5,509 nt of DNA from Thermoplasmatota archaeon (lineage in GTDB: Archaea; Thermoplasmatota; Thermoplasmata; RBG-16-68-12; JAJISG01), in assembly GCA_022848835.1 (NCBI GenBank), contig JAJISG010000175.1, positions 1 to 5,509 of the forward strand, given 5' to 3'. Positions 1 to 5,244 of the stretch are shown here, one piece after another; the stretch's first letter is position 1; every line of letters begins with the position of its first letter. Under the pieces are notes generated by a model. It did not search any database and was not told the origin of the DNA. It was given only the letters and a program-made list of their open reading frames with translations. A program made the position numbers and the translations under genes.

Positions 1-30
1 GATGCCTAGGACCCTGACCTGTGCCTTCAT
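1..30 (-). CDS. Start of a probable DUF99/UPF0215 family protein (partial)
   Basis: Only the first ten codons are inside the window, reading MKAQVRVLGI. The ATG at 30-28 overlaps the TGA stop of the peptidyl-tRNA hydrolase gene in a TGATG arrangement, which strongly suggests a real, translationally coupled start. From memory of the family, DUF99/UPF0215 proteins (Pfam family named after a deoxyuridine endonuclease activity) often begin with a K-x-x-x-RVLGIDD-like strand, and the visible residues fit this. Ten residues cannot prove the assignment. It would be the last visible gene of the minus-strand cluster. That a coding start is present is fairly sure; the family is a guess. Confidence 0.45.
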   Translation of the reverse strand, partial: MKAQVRVLGI

Positions 31-389
31 CATAACAACCTCAGCTGACCAGTCACCTTGTCGATTAGCTCCTCTGGTCCTGGCCCTATCCCGAGGCATG
101 TGGTGGTTCCTGGAGGCACCTCCGTGAGCCCCGCGTCGATTATCATCTTAGTAGTCAGATCTAGAGGTCTGGCCCTATCCTCCAGGTCTCTAAGCGATTC
201 CAGGTCCTCGACCCTGAGGACGACCTTCCTCTGGCCCTCCCCCATCCATGCCTTGAACCACCTTCGATGGGACCGTCGCGATATCTGGGCGCAGGATACG
301 GCCGCGTGGGCAACCTGAACCGCCATTTTCCCCTTTGATAATCCAAGGTCATCTCGAATTACAACCGCCAGCTTGTACTCCATCACCAT
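30..389 (-). CDS. pth2: Peptidyl-tRNA hydrolase, Pth2 family
   Basis: Cytosolic enzyme that cleaves the ester bond of peptidyl-tRNAs released prematurely from ribosomes, recycling the tRNA. Counting from the ATG at 389, the protein has 119 residues. The family signature is residues 12-29 (RDDLGLSKGKMAVQVAHA), followed by W44 and W48, the GQRKVVLRV strand (52-60), the IDAGLTEVPPGTT segment (85-97) and a closing IGP...IDKVTGQL stretch (101-117). Nothing conserved appears to be missing, and the length is normal for archaeal Pth2. There are two possible starts: ATG 389, or ATG 383, which gives MEYK and a TGATG overlap with the stop of the upstream gene. I favour 383 because it matches the usual N-terminus and the coupling geometry. 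A GGAGGAGG run at about 402-409 precedes both. Its own stop overlaps the next start in the same way, so three genes are chained. Confidence 0.93.
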   Translation of the reverse strand: MVMEYKLAVVIRDDLGLSKGKMAVQVAHAAVSCAQISRRSHRRWFKAWMGEGQRKVVLRVEDLESLRDLEDRARPLDLTTKMIIDAGLTEVPPGTTTCLGIGPGPEELIDKVTGQLRLL

Positions 390-907
390 AGCCCCATCGC
401 CTCCTCCTCGAGCCTTCTCTTCTCTGTCTCCAAGTCCTCTATCAGTCGCCGCAGCCTGGCTGCCTCTCCGTCTCCAAGACCATTTGACGCTGACTGCTTC
501 CTCGCCTCCTCGAGGCGTGTCGATACATCTGTCAGTCTATCGAAGATATCGACCCTCTCTCTCATTTCGACTGAGGGCGCGGGCTTAGTCATGCGCAGCC
601 ATCTCCTAATCCTGGGATAAGCTCCGCGATGCATTCCCGAGAAAAAGAGGAGAACCGTTAGGAGGATCAGTCCTGGCCACAGGTACTCAGGCTTGAACAG
701 TACCTGATCCGACCCCCTGGCTAGATTGACAAGCAAGCTGCCGTAGACGATGGTGATCGAAACGCTCATCAGTATTCCGAGGAAGGCCCGGTAAAGTGGG
801 TCCAGGTCTCCTCCAAGGCTCTTCCTCCGAGGAAAAAGGAGGTTCACCAGGAAATAACCCGGTAGGAAGAATATCAGGGGCAGGAGGGCCAGTTCGAGAG
901 CCACCAT
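383..907 (-). CDS. Three-helix membrane protein with C-terminal coiled coil
   Basis: A 174-residue protein of unknown function. Hydrophobic segments lie at about residues 3-25 (with an FFLPGYFLVNLLFP stretch), 40-62 and 74-92. They are followed by a basic RIRRWLR patch (99-105), which predicts a cytoplasmic C-terminus, and then a charged tail with heptad-like helices at about 113-138 and 148-171. The LPGY...LFPRR motif followed by L-DPLYR resembles the start of archaeal DUF1616-type membrane proteins, but I do not assign that family firmly. The ATG at 907 is preceded by a run of G/C with no Shine-Dalgarno, and by a GAAAG/TAGATAA element at 923-938 that may be a promoter. The stop TGA (385-383) overlaps the preferred pth2 start, so this protein is probably co-translated with Pth2. 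The coiled coil suggests a protein-binding role, but no partner can be named. Confidence 0.8.
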   Translation of the reverse strand: MVALELALLPLIFFLPGYFLVNLLFPRRKSLGGDLDPLYRAFLGILMSVSITIVYGSLLVNLARGSDQVLFKPEYLWPGLILLTVLLFFSGMHRGAYPRIRRWLRMTKPAPSVEMRERVDIFDRLTDVSTRLEEARKQSASNGLGDGEAARLRRLIEDLETEKRRLEEEAMGLW

Positions 908-922
908 GGAACAAGGGGGGGC

Positions 923-938
923 GAGTTATCTAGCTTTC
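923..938 (-). promoter_or_regulatory. Possible internal promoter for the membrane protein-pth2 genes
   Basis: On the minus strand this reads GAAAGCTAGATAACT, a purine-rich BRE-like block followed by a TATA-like TAGATAA. It sits about 16-31 bases before the ATG at 907, slightly close for a leaderless start. It lies in the 43-base gap after the TPR-like gene, so it could add to read-through from the promoter near 1243. Weak motif match only. Confidence 0.3.
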
Positions 939-950
939 GCGGCGGTCCAG

Positions 951-1214
951 TTACCGGCTGGGGACCGATCTTAGGCCGAAGTACTGATCCATCTCCACCA
1001 GAACCCGTTCCCTGAACCTAACCAGGCCTGGATAGTCATCAATCTTCGAGGAGACCTTGCTGAGATAATCCAAGGCATCGGAGAACAGGCCCAACCCCGC
1101 TAGAACAGCCGCCTTGGCAAAAAGAGCATCCGGATCATGCGGGTCTCGCTTGAGCCTAAGCTCGCAAAGCCTTATCAGATTCACGGTATCCTGTTCCAGA
1201 ATCGTTCGGGCCAC
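951..1214 (-). CDS. Small TPR-like helical protein
   Basis: An 87-residue, probably soluble, all-helical protein. Residues 24-60 (starting DPHDPDALFAKAAVLAGLG) read as one tetratricopeptide repeat: a helix with the small-residue spacing A-x-x-A, a G-L-G-L-F turn and a second helix SDALDYLSKV. Helices either side (6-22 and 62-78) could complete a one-and-a-half-repeat bundle. TPRs usually mediate protein contacts, and no enzymatic motif is visible. The start is GTG at 1214; the frame upstream has no ATG or GTG before a TGA at about 1264. A TATA-like CTTTTTATCC centred near 1243, about 29 bases upstream, implies a leaderless or nearly leaderless message. It ends 43 bases before the membrane protein gene and may be first in that operon. 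Function unknown. Confidence 0.72.
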   Translation of the reverse strand: MARTILEQDTVNLIRLCELRLKRDPHDPDALFAKAAVLAGLGLFSDALDYLSKVSSKIDDYPGLVRFRERVLVEMDQYFGLRSVPSR

Positions 1215-1228
1215 TGCTTCCGCAGAGT

Positions 1229-1247
1229 CGATAAAGAGGATAAAAAG
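1229..1247 (-). promoter_or_regulatory. TATA-type promoter of the TPR-like gene
   Basis: Minus-strand CTTTTTATCC (1247-1238) is followed at once by a second T-rich element, CTCTTTATCG (1238-1229). The first is centred about 29 bases from the GTG start at 1214, the usual archaeal TATA-to-start distance for a nearly leaderless mRNA. The second is only about 19 bases away and is less likely to direct that start. Confidence 0.5.
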
Positions 1248-1469
1248 TGTTCCGCTCGGGATTCAACTTTGATTACCACTCCTGGACATATGAATGCTCT
1301 GTTCACGCCTGCCCTGACTTGCGCACATATCTCGGGGAGATTTCGGCCCGATCCCCTTCCCAGTGAAAGCCTCAGAGGGGCTAGGTACGAGAATGATGGA
1401 TTCATCTGGAACCAGTGATGGATCGGATTCAGAAAACTGGATGTGATGGGCGCCTGAACCCATCGCAAC

Positions 1470-1479
1470 CTCTTTATTC
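1470..1479 (+). promoter_or_regulatory. TATA box of the MazG-like gene
   Basis: The sequence CTCTTTATTC is centred at about 1475, 25 bases before the ATG at 1500, which places transcription start on or next to the start codon. The absence of a good Shine-Dalgarno directly before that ATG fits a leaderless mRNA. Confidence 0.6.
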
Positions 1480-1499
1480 CCTCCGGTGAATGAAGATTC

Positions 1500-1844
1500 A
1501 TGGGGGAGGGGGCAACACTGGAAGAGCTCATGAGCCAAGTTGCGGACTTCGTCACCAAGCGGGAGTGGGAGGTATTTCACAACCCCAAGGATCTTGCCAT
1601 CGCCATGGCAGTCGAAGCCTCGGAGCTGCTGGAGCACTTTCTGTGGAGGACTCCAGAGGAGATCAACCAACTGCTCCCTGAGCTGAAGGAGAAGATCGAG
1701 GAAGAGCTGGCGGATGTTTTCATCTACGGGTTGAGCATGGCAAACGCCCTCTCCGTAGACCTTGCCGATGCAATACACCGGAAGCTCAGGAAGAATGAAA
1801 AGAGATTTCCGGTGGACCGCTTTCGGGGACGCGCATACGGCTGA
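1500..1844 (+). CDS. MazG-like nucleotide pyrophosphohydrolase
   Basis: A 114-residue all-alpha NTP pyrophosphohydrolase of the single-domain MazG/dCTPase (RS21-C6-like) group. Such enzymes hydrolyse (d)NTPs to the monophosphate and pyrophosphate with Mg2+, cleaning the nucleotide pool. Visible features are the substrate-side REWEVFHNPKDLA segment (21-33), the first metal helix EASELLEHF with E39 and E42, the second metal helix EEELADVFIY with E69 and D72, and the C-terminal DLADAIHRKLRKNEKRFPV helix and turn (88-105). All four expected acidic ligands are present and the length is normal. The ATG at 1500 fits a TATA box 25 bases upstream. The gene stands alone on its strand and converges on the exonuclease gene with a 73-base gap. 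The preferred nucleotide cannot be read from sequence, though similarity to dCTPase-type members is noticeable. Confidence 0.88.
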   Translation: MGEGATLEELMSQVADFVTKREWEVFHNPKDLAIAMAVEASELLEHFLWRTPEEINQLLPELKEKIEEELADVFIYGLSMANALSVDLADAIHRKLRKNEKRFPVDRFRGRAYG

Positions 1845-1917
1845 TTCCACAGTTCTCGAGCTGGTCAGGAACATCCGTTACTCGCAGATGGCTGGAATGT
1901 CGGCGGAAGGGGGAGGG
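1845..1917. other. Short convergent intergenic gap
   Basis: These 73 bases lie between the stop codons of two converging genes. I see no strong T-run on either strand that would make a typical archaeal terminator and no convincing hairpin, so termination signals are not identifiable here. Confidence 0.4.
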
Positions 1918-2748
1918 TCATGCCCGGAGGCTTGTGCGATCGATCATAGAGGACAGTTCGCGTTGTGAGTCCTGGACGTCTCTCAGTGAGTAGTTTCGAA
2001 AACCATGGCTGAGGCAGTCGGCCCGCAACGCCTCGTAGCCCTGGTCCATGAGCTCCTTTAGGTTAACCACATCCTCCATATTGTACTCCAGGAGTATTTC
2101 GAGGGCCTCCTCATCACCCTTTTCGTAACGCTGCCAGAGAAAGACAGCGTCCCATCCCTGAATGTCCCTCGTTCTTGCCGTCCTGCTGATTCCGAGCCTC
2201 CTCTCTATGGCCTTGAGGCCGCCCTTCAATCCTAGGCGGGCCAAGACATACCTGAGGTCTATGTGAATCTGATGCAGCCTCAGATCGGGGAAGGCCCTCC
2301 GCAGAAACGGGAGGTCGAAGCAAGAACCGTTGAAGGTGATTATGAGACGGTAACGTTCCAGGTCACTGGGGAATCTCTCTGTATCGCCAACAACATAGGA
2401 GCGCATCTTCTCGCCGTCGTAGAGGCCTATGACAGTTATCTCATCCCGCTCCGACTCCATCCCAGTGGTCTCGATGTCCACGAAGGCCACGGAGTCCCTG
2501 AACTCACCGTAGGCCCTCCAGGATTCCCTGGTAGGTAGAAGCGGCTGGAAGAAGCGGTGATTCCGACGACCGAGCTCATCGAGGGATGTTGAAAGCCCCT
2601 CCTCCAGGAGTCTGGTACGGGCGGGGCCGAGCCGTACCATCTTCCTGGACTCGAAGAAATCATCCCAGGTCGTTATGCCGGCTTTCCAGAGTTTCCTCTC
2701 CGTAACGTAGCCGACGCCTGGCAAGTGTACGAACGTGTTCCTCAGCAA
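1918..2748 (-). CDS. YprB-type DEDDy 3'-5' exonuclease with N-terminal helix-hairpin-helix-like segment
   Basis: A 276-residue ribonuclease H-fold protein. The three exonuclease motifs are clear: ExoI FVDIETTG with D91 and E93, ExoII ITFNGSCFDLPFL with N140 and D145, and ExoIII EYNMEDVVNL with Y222 and D226. HIDLRYVLARLGLKGGLKAIE lies between them (162-182). This is the YprB/RNase_H_2 pattern of metal-dependent 3'-5' exonucleases acting on single-stranded nucleic acid; the substrate of the archaeal members is not settled to my knowledge. Residues 5-31 (FVHLPGVGYVTERKLWKAGI...) form a hairpin-type DNA/RNA-binding motif common at the N-terminus of archaeal relatives. The first in-frame start is TTG at 2748, after a stop at about 2784. 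The resulting MLRNTFVHLPGVG fits the family. A TATA box at 2776-2787 gives only about 7 leader bases. It is divergent from tgtA and could share regulation with it. Confidence 0.87.
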   Translation of the reverse strand: MLRNTFVHLPGVGYVTERKLWKAGITTWDDFFESRKMVRLGPARTRLLEEGLSTSLDELGRRNHRFFQPLLPTRESWRAYGEFRDSVAFVDIETTGMESERDEITVIGLYDGEKMRSYVVGDTERFPSDLERYRLIITFNGSCFDLPFLRRAFPDLRLHQIHIDLRYVLARLGLKGGLKAIERRLGISRTARTRDIQGWDAVFLWQRYEKGDEEALEILLEYNMEDVVNLKELMDQGYEALRADCLSHGFRNYSLRDVQDSQRELSSMIDRTSLRA

Positions 2749-2775
2749 GGAATTCCTGTCTTGGACGTTGTCGCT

Positions 2776-2787
2776 GGTATATTAAGG
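2776..2787. promoter_or_regulatory. TATA box for the exonuclease gene, usable in both directions
   Basis: The plus strand reads GGTATATTAAGG and the minus strand CCTTAATATACC, nearly symmetrical A/T cores. On the minus strand its centre is about 33 bases from the TTG start of the exonuclease gene, implying a leader of roughly 7 bases. On the plus strand it would start transcription near 2807 and leave about 35 leader bases before tgtA. The minus direction is the better supported. Confidence 0.6.
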
Positions 2788-2791
2788 AAGG

Positions 2792-2807
2792 TCGGGGAGG
2801 TCCCCGA
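2792..2807. promoter_or_regulatory. Perfect 7-2-7 inverted repeat, candidate operator
   Basis: TCGGGGAGGTCCCCGA is a perfect dyad with seven-base arms and a two-base spacer. It lies between the TATA box at 2776-2787 and the A/T element just before tgtA. That is the position where a dimeric regulator would block or aid promoter access. In RNA it could also form a short hairpin with four loop bases. The regulator is unknown, and chance in GC-rich DNA cannot be excluded. Confidence 0.45.
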
Positions 2808-2818
2808 AAGTAGTTTAG
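2806..2818 (+). promoter_or_regulatory. Candidate proximal promoter of tgtA
   Basis: GAAAGTAGTTTAG resembles a BRE purine block followed by a weak TATA element centred near 2815, about 27 bases before the ATG at 2843. This would give a leaderless tgtA mRNA, consistent with the lack of a Shine-Dalgarno. The TATA match is poor, so the distal element at 2776-2787 remains an alternative. Confidence 0.4.
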
Positions 2819-2842
2819 GGTCTCGGCGGGTTTGTCATCGGA

Positions 2843-4777
2843 ATGTTTGAGATGAGGGAGAGGGCCTGCCTCGGCCGTGTCGGCAGGTTGAGAACCAGTC
2901 ACGGAGTGGTGGAAACACCCGCTCTCATGCCTGTCGTCAATCCCTCCAACCTCCTAATCTCCCCCGAGGAGTTGCGCCGGAGGTTCAGGATTGAGATCCT
3001 CATGACCAACGCCTATATCATCTACAGGAGCAGATTTCGAGACCAGGTACTCGAAAGGGGCATCCATCACATCCTCGATTTTGAAGGCCCCATAATGAGC
3101 GATTCCGGGGCCTTTCAGCAGCACGTGTACGGGCGTGTGGACGTCTCCAATGAGGAGATCGTCAAGTTCCAGACCGCCATGGGCTCAGATCTCGGCGCAG
3201 TCCTGGACATCTTCTCGGAACCTGATAGCCGGTGGAGGGAGTGTGAGGAAGGAGTCCGCGAAACGCTGTCGCGTTGTGAGGAGGCCGTTGCCTGGAAGGG
3301 TGAGATGGGCTTGGTCGGGACAGTCCAAGGAGGGCTGTTCTCGGACCTTAGGACGAAGTGTGCCAGGTCCTTGTCACAGATAGATCTCCGAGTCCAGGCC
3401 ATAGGCGGCGTCGTTCCCCTGATGGAGGGCTACCGCTTCGCCGACCTTGTCGAGGTCATCATCGCCAGTAAGAGGGGCCTGAGGCCAGATAGACCCGTCC
3501 ACCTCTTCGGAGCGGGGCATCCCATCACGTTCGGCCTCGCGGTTCTCCTGGGCTGCGACCTATTCGATTCCGCCGCTTACGCCAAGTACGCCTACGATGG
3601 CAGGATGATCACCCGGTGGGGGACGACTCGGGTGAAGAATCTGAGATATGTTTCCTGCAGCTGCCCTGCATGTTTCGATGCTACGCCTAAGGATCTGAAG
3701 GATGATGTCAAGCGACTAGCGGAGCACAACCTACACGTAAGCCTCCAGGAGCTGGAGGAGCTGAAGCAGGCCATCCACGAAGGTAGCTTGTGGGAGCATG
3801 TGGAGAGGCGGTCTAGGGCCCATCCTCGCCTCCTGGAAGCGCTGAAAACCCTCAGGAAGCACGTGGACTTTCTGGAACGGTATGAGAAGCTCTCTGACGG
3901 TAGCCTCTTCTACGCGGGTCCCGAGTCGATGTGGAGACCTGTTGCCTGGAGGTTTCGGAGGAGGGTGCTCGAGAGGTACAGGCCTCCCGAGGCCGAGTCA
4001 CTGCTCATCCTGCAGGAGGCCAGGCGACCCTACTCGCGGACGTACGCCTCCCTGCTCCGGGATCTCTCCCTGAAAGCGAACGCCCATGCCGTGGTCAGAT
4101 CGGTCCTGGGACCAGTGCCCATCGAGCTGGATGAGGTCTACCCCGTAGCCCAATCGGTGATCCCGCGCGAGCTGGACGTCGAGGCCTTGGAGGCATCGGA
4201 GGTCTTCCTGAGGCAATTCCTCAGGCTGGGCCACTTCTCCTTCGGTGTGCTATGGGAGGGGGATAAGACGATAGCGGAACTCGCCTCGAAGGCGAAAGGT
4301 CCATCCTCCCTGGACATGGACATGGCGAGAGCTAGGGCCGTAGCCGACTACCAGTTCGGCTCCGGGGCATCCGACGCCCTCCTGGGAGGCGAGGTGGAGT
4401 TGGTGAAGTCCAAGAAGAAGGGAAAGATAAGGAATGTGTACGTGGACAGCGAGCATGTGCTCTCCCTGAGGGCTGGCGACGGTCTCTACACACTGAAAAT
4501 GGCGGGAGGCCGACGCCTTCACGCTACCTTCGGTCCACCGCGACTTCGAGTCGTGGTCAACGAGGAGTCCGCCCCCTTCAACCGAGAGGGGAGGAACGCC
4601 TTTGCAAAATTCGTCGTGGAGTGTGATGACAGCATAAGGCCGTGGGAGGAGGTCTTGGTCGTGGACGAGTCCGACGACCTCCTGGCGGTGGGCAGAGCCA
4701 TAATGAACCGGGAGGAGATGATGGCCTTTCAGCAAGGGGTGGCCGTGAAGGTGAGGGAGGGGTCAGCGCTCTCCTAG
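2843..4777 (+). CDS. tgtA: Archaeosine tRNA-guanine transglycosylase (archaeal TGT)
   Basis: This 644-residue enzyme exchanges guanine 15 in the tRNA D-loop for preQ0, the first tRNA-bound step of archaeosine synthesis. The catalytic TIM-barrel domain covers about residues 1-340. It has MSDSGAFQ with catalytic-type D87, GTVQGGLFSDLR (159-170), AIGGVVPLMEGYRF (186-199), RPVHLFGAGHP (217-227) and the nucleophile-type D242 in LFDSAAYAKYAYD. The zinc site is C272, C274 and C277 (CSCPAC) plus H295 (EHNLHV). A middle C1/C2 region follows (about 350-520), including a DUF5591-like RPYSRTYASLLRDLS...GPVPIELDEVYPVAQ. The C-terminal PUA domain (about 565-642) has GRNAFAKFVV and IRPWEEVLVV and binds the acceptor stem in relatives. 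The length is within the archaeal range of about 580-650. The ATG at 2843 aligns MFEMRERACLGRVGRL with known N-termini; ATG 2852 is an alternative. The stop lies 15 bases inside the convergent pcc1 gene. Confidence 0.97.
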   Translation: MFEMRERACLGRVGRLRTSHGVVETPALMPVVNPSNLLISPEELRRRFRIEILMTNAYIIYRSRFRDQVLERGIHHILDFEGPIMSDSGAFQQHVYGRVDVSNEEIVKFQTAMGSDLGAVLDIFSEPDSRWRECEEGVRETLSRCEEAVAWKGEMGLVGTVQGGLFSDLRTKCARSLSQIDLRVQAIGGVVPLMEGYRFADLVEVIIASKRGLRPDRPVHLFGAGHPITFGLAVLLGCDLFDSAAYAKYAYDGRMITRWGTTRVKNLRYVSCSCPACFDATPKDLKDDVKRLAEHNLHVSLQELEELKQAIHEGSLWEHVERRSRAHPRLLEALKTLRKHVDFLERYEKLSDGSLFYAGPESMWRPVAWRFRRRVLERYRPPEAESLLILQEARRPYSRTYASLLRDLSLKANAHAVVRSVLGPVPIELDEVYPVAQSVIPRELDVEALEASEVFLRQFLRLGHFSFGVLWEGDKTIAELASKAKGPSSLDMDMARARAVADYQFGSGASDALLGGEVELVKSKKKGKIRNVYVDSEHVLSLRAGDGLYTLKMAGGRRLHATFGPPRLRVVVNEESAPFNREGRNAFAKFVVECDDSIRPWEEVLVVDESDDLLAVGRAIMNREEMMAFQQGVAVKVREGSALS

Positions 4778-4990
4778 CATCTTCTCCGCCACGGAGATGC
4801 AGGAGAGGTAGTCCTCCAGGGTATGTATGAGGCTATCCAAGGATTCCGCAGTGGCTACGGAGATGAGAGTGTTGCCCTCCAGTTTCGCCTTCACGTAGGG
4901 ATAGTTCTCCAGATCCACCGCTTGGAGGATCTTCTTCGCAGTTTCCTCGCTGGAATATGTGAACTCGAGGTGGCACTCTACCTCGGACAT
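4763..4990 (-). CDS. pcc1: KEOPS complex subunit Pcc1
   Basis: A 75-residue protein matching Pcc1/CTAG, the small dimer-forming subunit of KEOPS. With Kae1, Bud32 and Cgi121, it makes N6-threonylcarbamoyladenosine at A37 of tRNAs reading ANN codons. The fold is visible as a first strand (ECHLEFTYSS, 5-14), a helix (EETAKKILQAV, 15-25), strands YVKAKLEGNTLISVATA (32-48) and a long helix ESLDSLIHTLEDYLSCISVAEKML (49-72). These are the usual elements at the usual length. The ATG at 4990 lies 27 bases from a TATA-like element centred at 5017, so the message is probably leaderless. Its 3' end overlaps tgtA by 15 bases tail to tail. No other KEOPS gene is visible, as is common in archaea where these genes are scattered. 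Confidence 0.88.
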   Translation of the reverse strand: MSEVECHLEFTYSSEETAKKILQAVDLENYPYVKAKLEGNTLISVATAESLDSLIHTLEDYLSCISVAEKMLGER

Positions 4991-5011
4991 CGTCGCCCGG
5001 TGATGGGGCTC

Positions 5012-5021
5012 AAATCTATAG
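5012..5021. promoter_or_regulatory. Shared bidirectional TATA element between pcc1 and the small membrane gene
   Basis: AAATCTATAG on the plus strand (CTATAGATTT on the minus) is the only strong A/T block in this 53-base gap. Its centre, 5017, is exactly halfway between the ATG of pcc1 (4990) and the GTG of the membrane protein gene (5044), 27 bases from each. Both genes would be transcribed without a leader. A TAAAG block (5028-5024, minus strand) could be the BRE on the pcc1 side. Confidence 0.55.
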
Positions 5022-5043
5022 TGCTTTAGGACGATGGACCGTC

Positions 5044-5244
5044 GTGAAGGCGGATCCCAGGATCGTGCTGTTCACCTTGCTGCTGGGAGTGGGGGCCACC
5101 ACGACAATGGTCCTCCTGGCCCTCAACATGCCCATGGAGGGCTTCCTCGTCCTCATATTCCCCTCCTTTTTTCTGTGGATTCTCATACCCTTCCTCGTCC
5201 TTTATCTCTGGAGGAGACTCTTGGGTCGAAGAAGGGCGGGATAG
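5044..5244 (+). CDS. Small two-helix membrane protein
   Basis: A 66-residue hydrophobic protein with two predicted transmembrane segments, about residues 6-27 and 33-56. They are joined by a short NMPMEG turn and followed by the basic tail WRRLLGRRRAG. By the positive-inside rule both ends would be cytoplasmic, as a hairpin. The start is GTG at 5044. An ATG at 5034 lies in another frame, and the GTG fits a leaderless start 27 bases from the shared TATA element. The codon pattern and continuous hydrophobicity support a real gene. I do not recognise the family. It is divergent from pcc1, and its stop codon (5242-5244) overlaps the 3' end of the tRNA gene on the other strand. No function is proposed. 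Confidence 0.7.
   Translation: MKADPRIVLFTLLLGVGATTTMVLLALNMPMEGFLVLIFPSFFLWILIPFLVLYLWRRLLGRRRAG

Larger units (their letters stand above)
1215..1499. other. Spacer between divergent genes, with possible decayed small ORF
   Basis: This 285-base gap separates the minus-strand TPR-like gene from the plus-strand MazG-like gene. Besides promoters at both ends, it holds a 66-codon minus-strand ORF (1463-1263) with ATG and an AGAGGT block five bases upstream. A neighbouring minus frame continues with a more protein-like stretch (about 1345-1255, with NLPEICAQVRAGVNRAF). Joining them would need a one-base shift near a G-rich and C-rich run at 1337-1365. A plus-strand GTG ORF of 39 codons (1247-1366) with GAGG upstream also exists. 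TGATGG occurs three times at 1394, 1416 and 1444. None of these is recognisable, and no tRNA or typical guide RNA is seen. Confidence 0.3.

Noticed and set aside
1247..1366. 39-codon plus-strand GTG ORF with GAGG eight bases upstream
   Set aside because: Short, no similarity, codon use not clearly coding, and its start region lies within the promoter of the divergent TPR-like gene.
1394..1457. C/D box guide RNA
   Set aside because: Boxes deviate from consensus and the first interval of six bases is too short for a guide.
1263..1874. 203-codon minus-strand ORF across the MazG-like gene
   Set aside because: Its first two thirds are antisense to the well-recognised MazG-like gene and read as low-quality protein. 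Only the tail beyond the gene is discussed separately.
4250..4735. 161-codon minus-strand ORF inside tgtA
   Set aside because: Entirely antisense to the conserved C-terminal part of tgtA, with no recognisable motif and no promoter or start signal.
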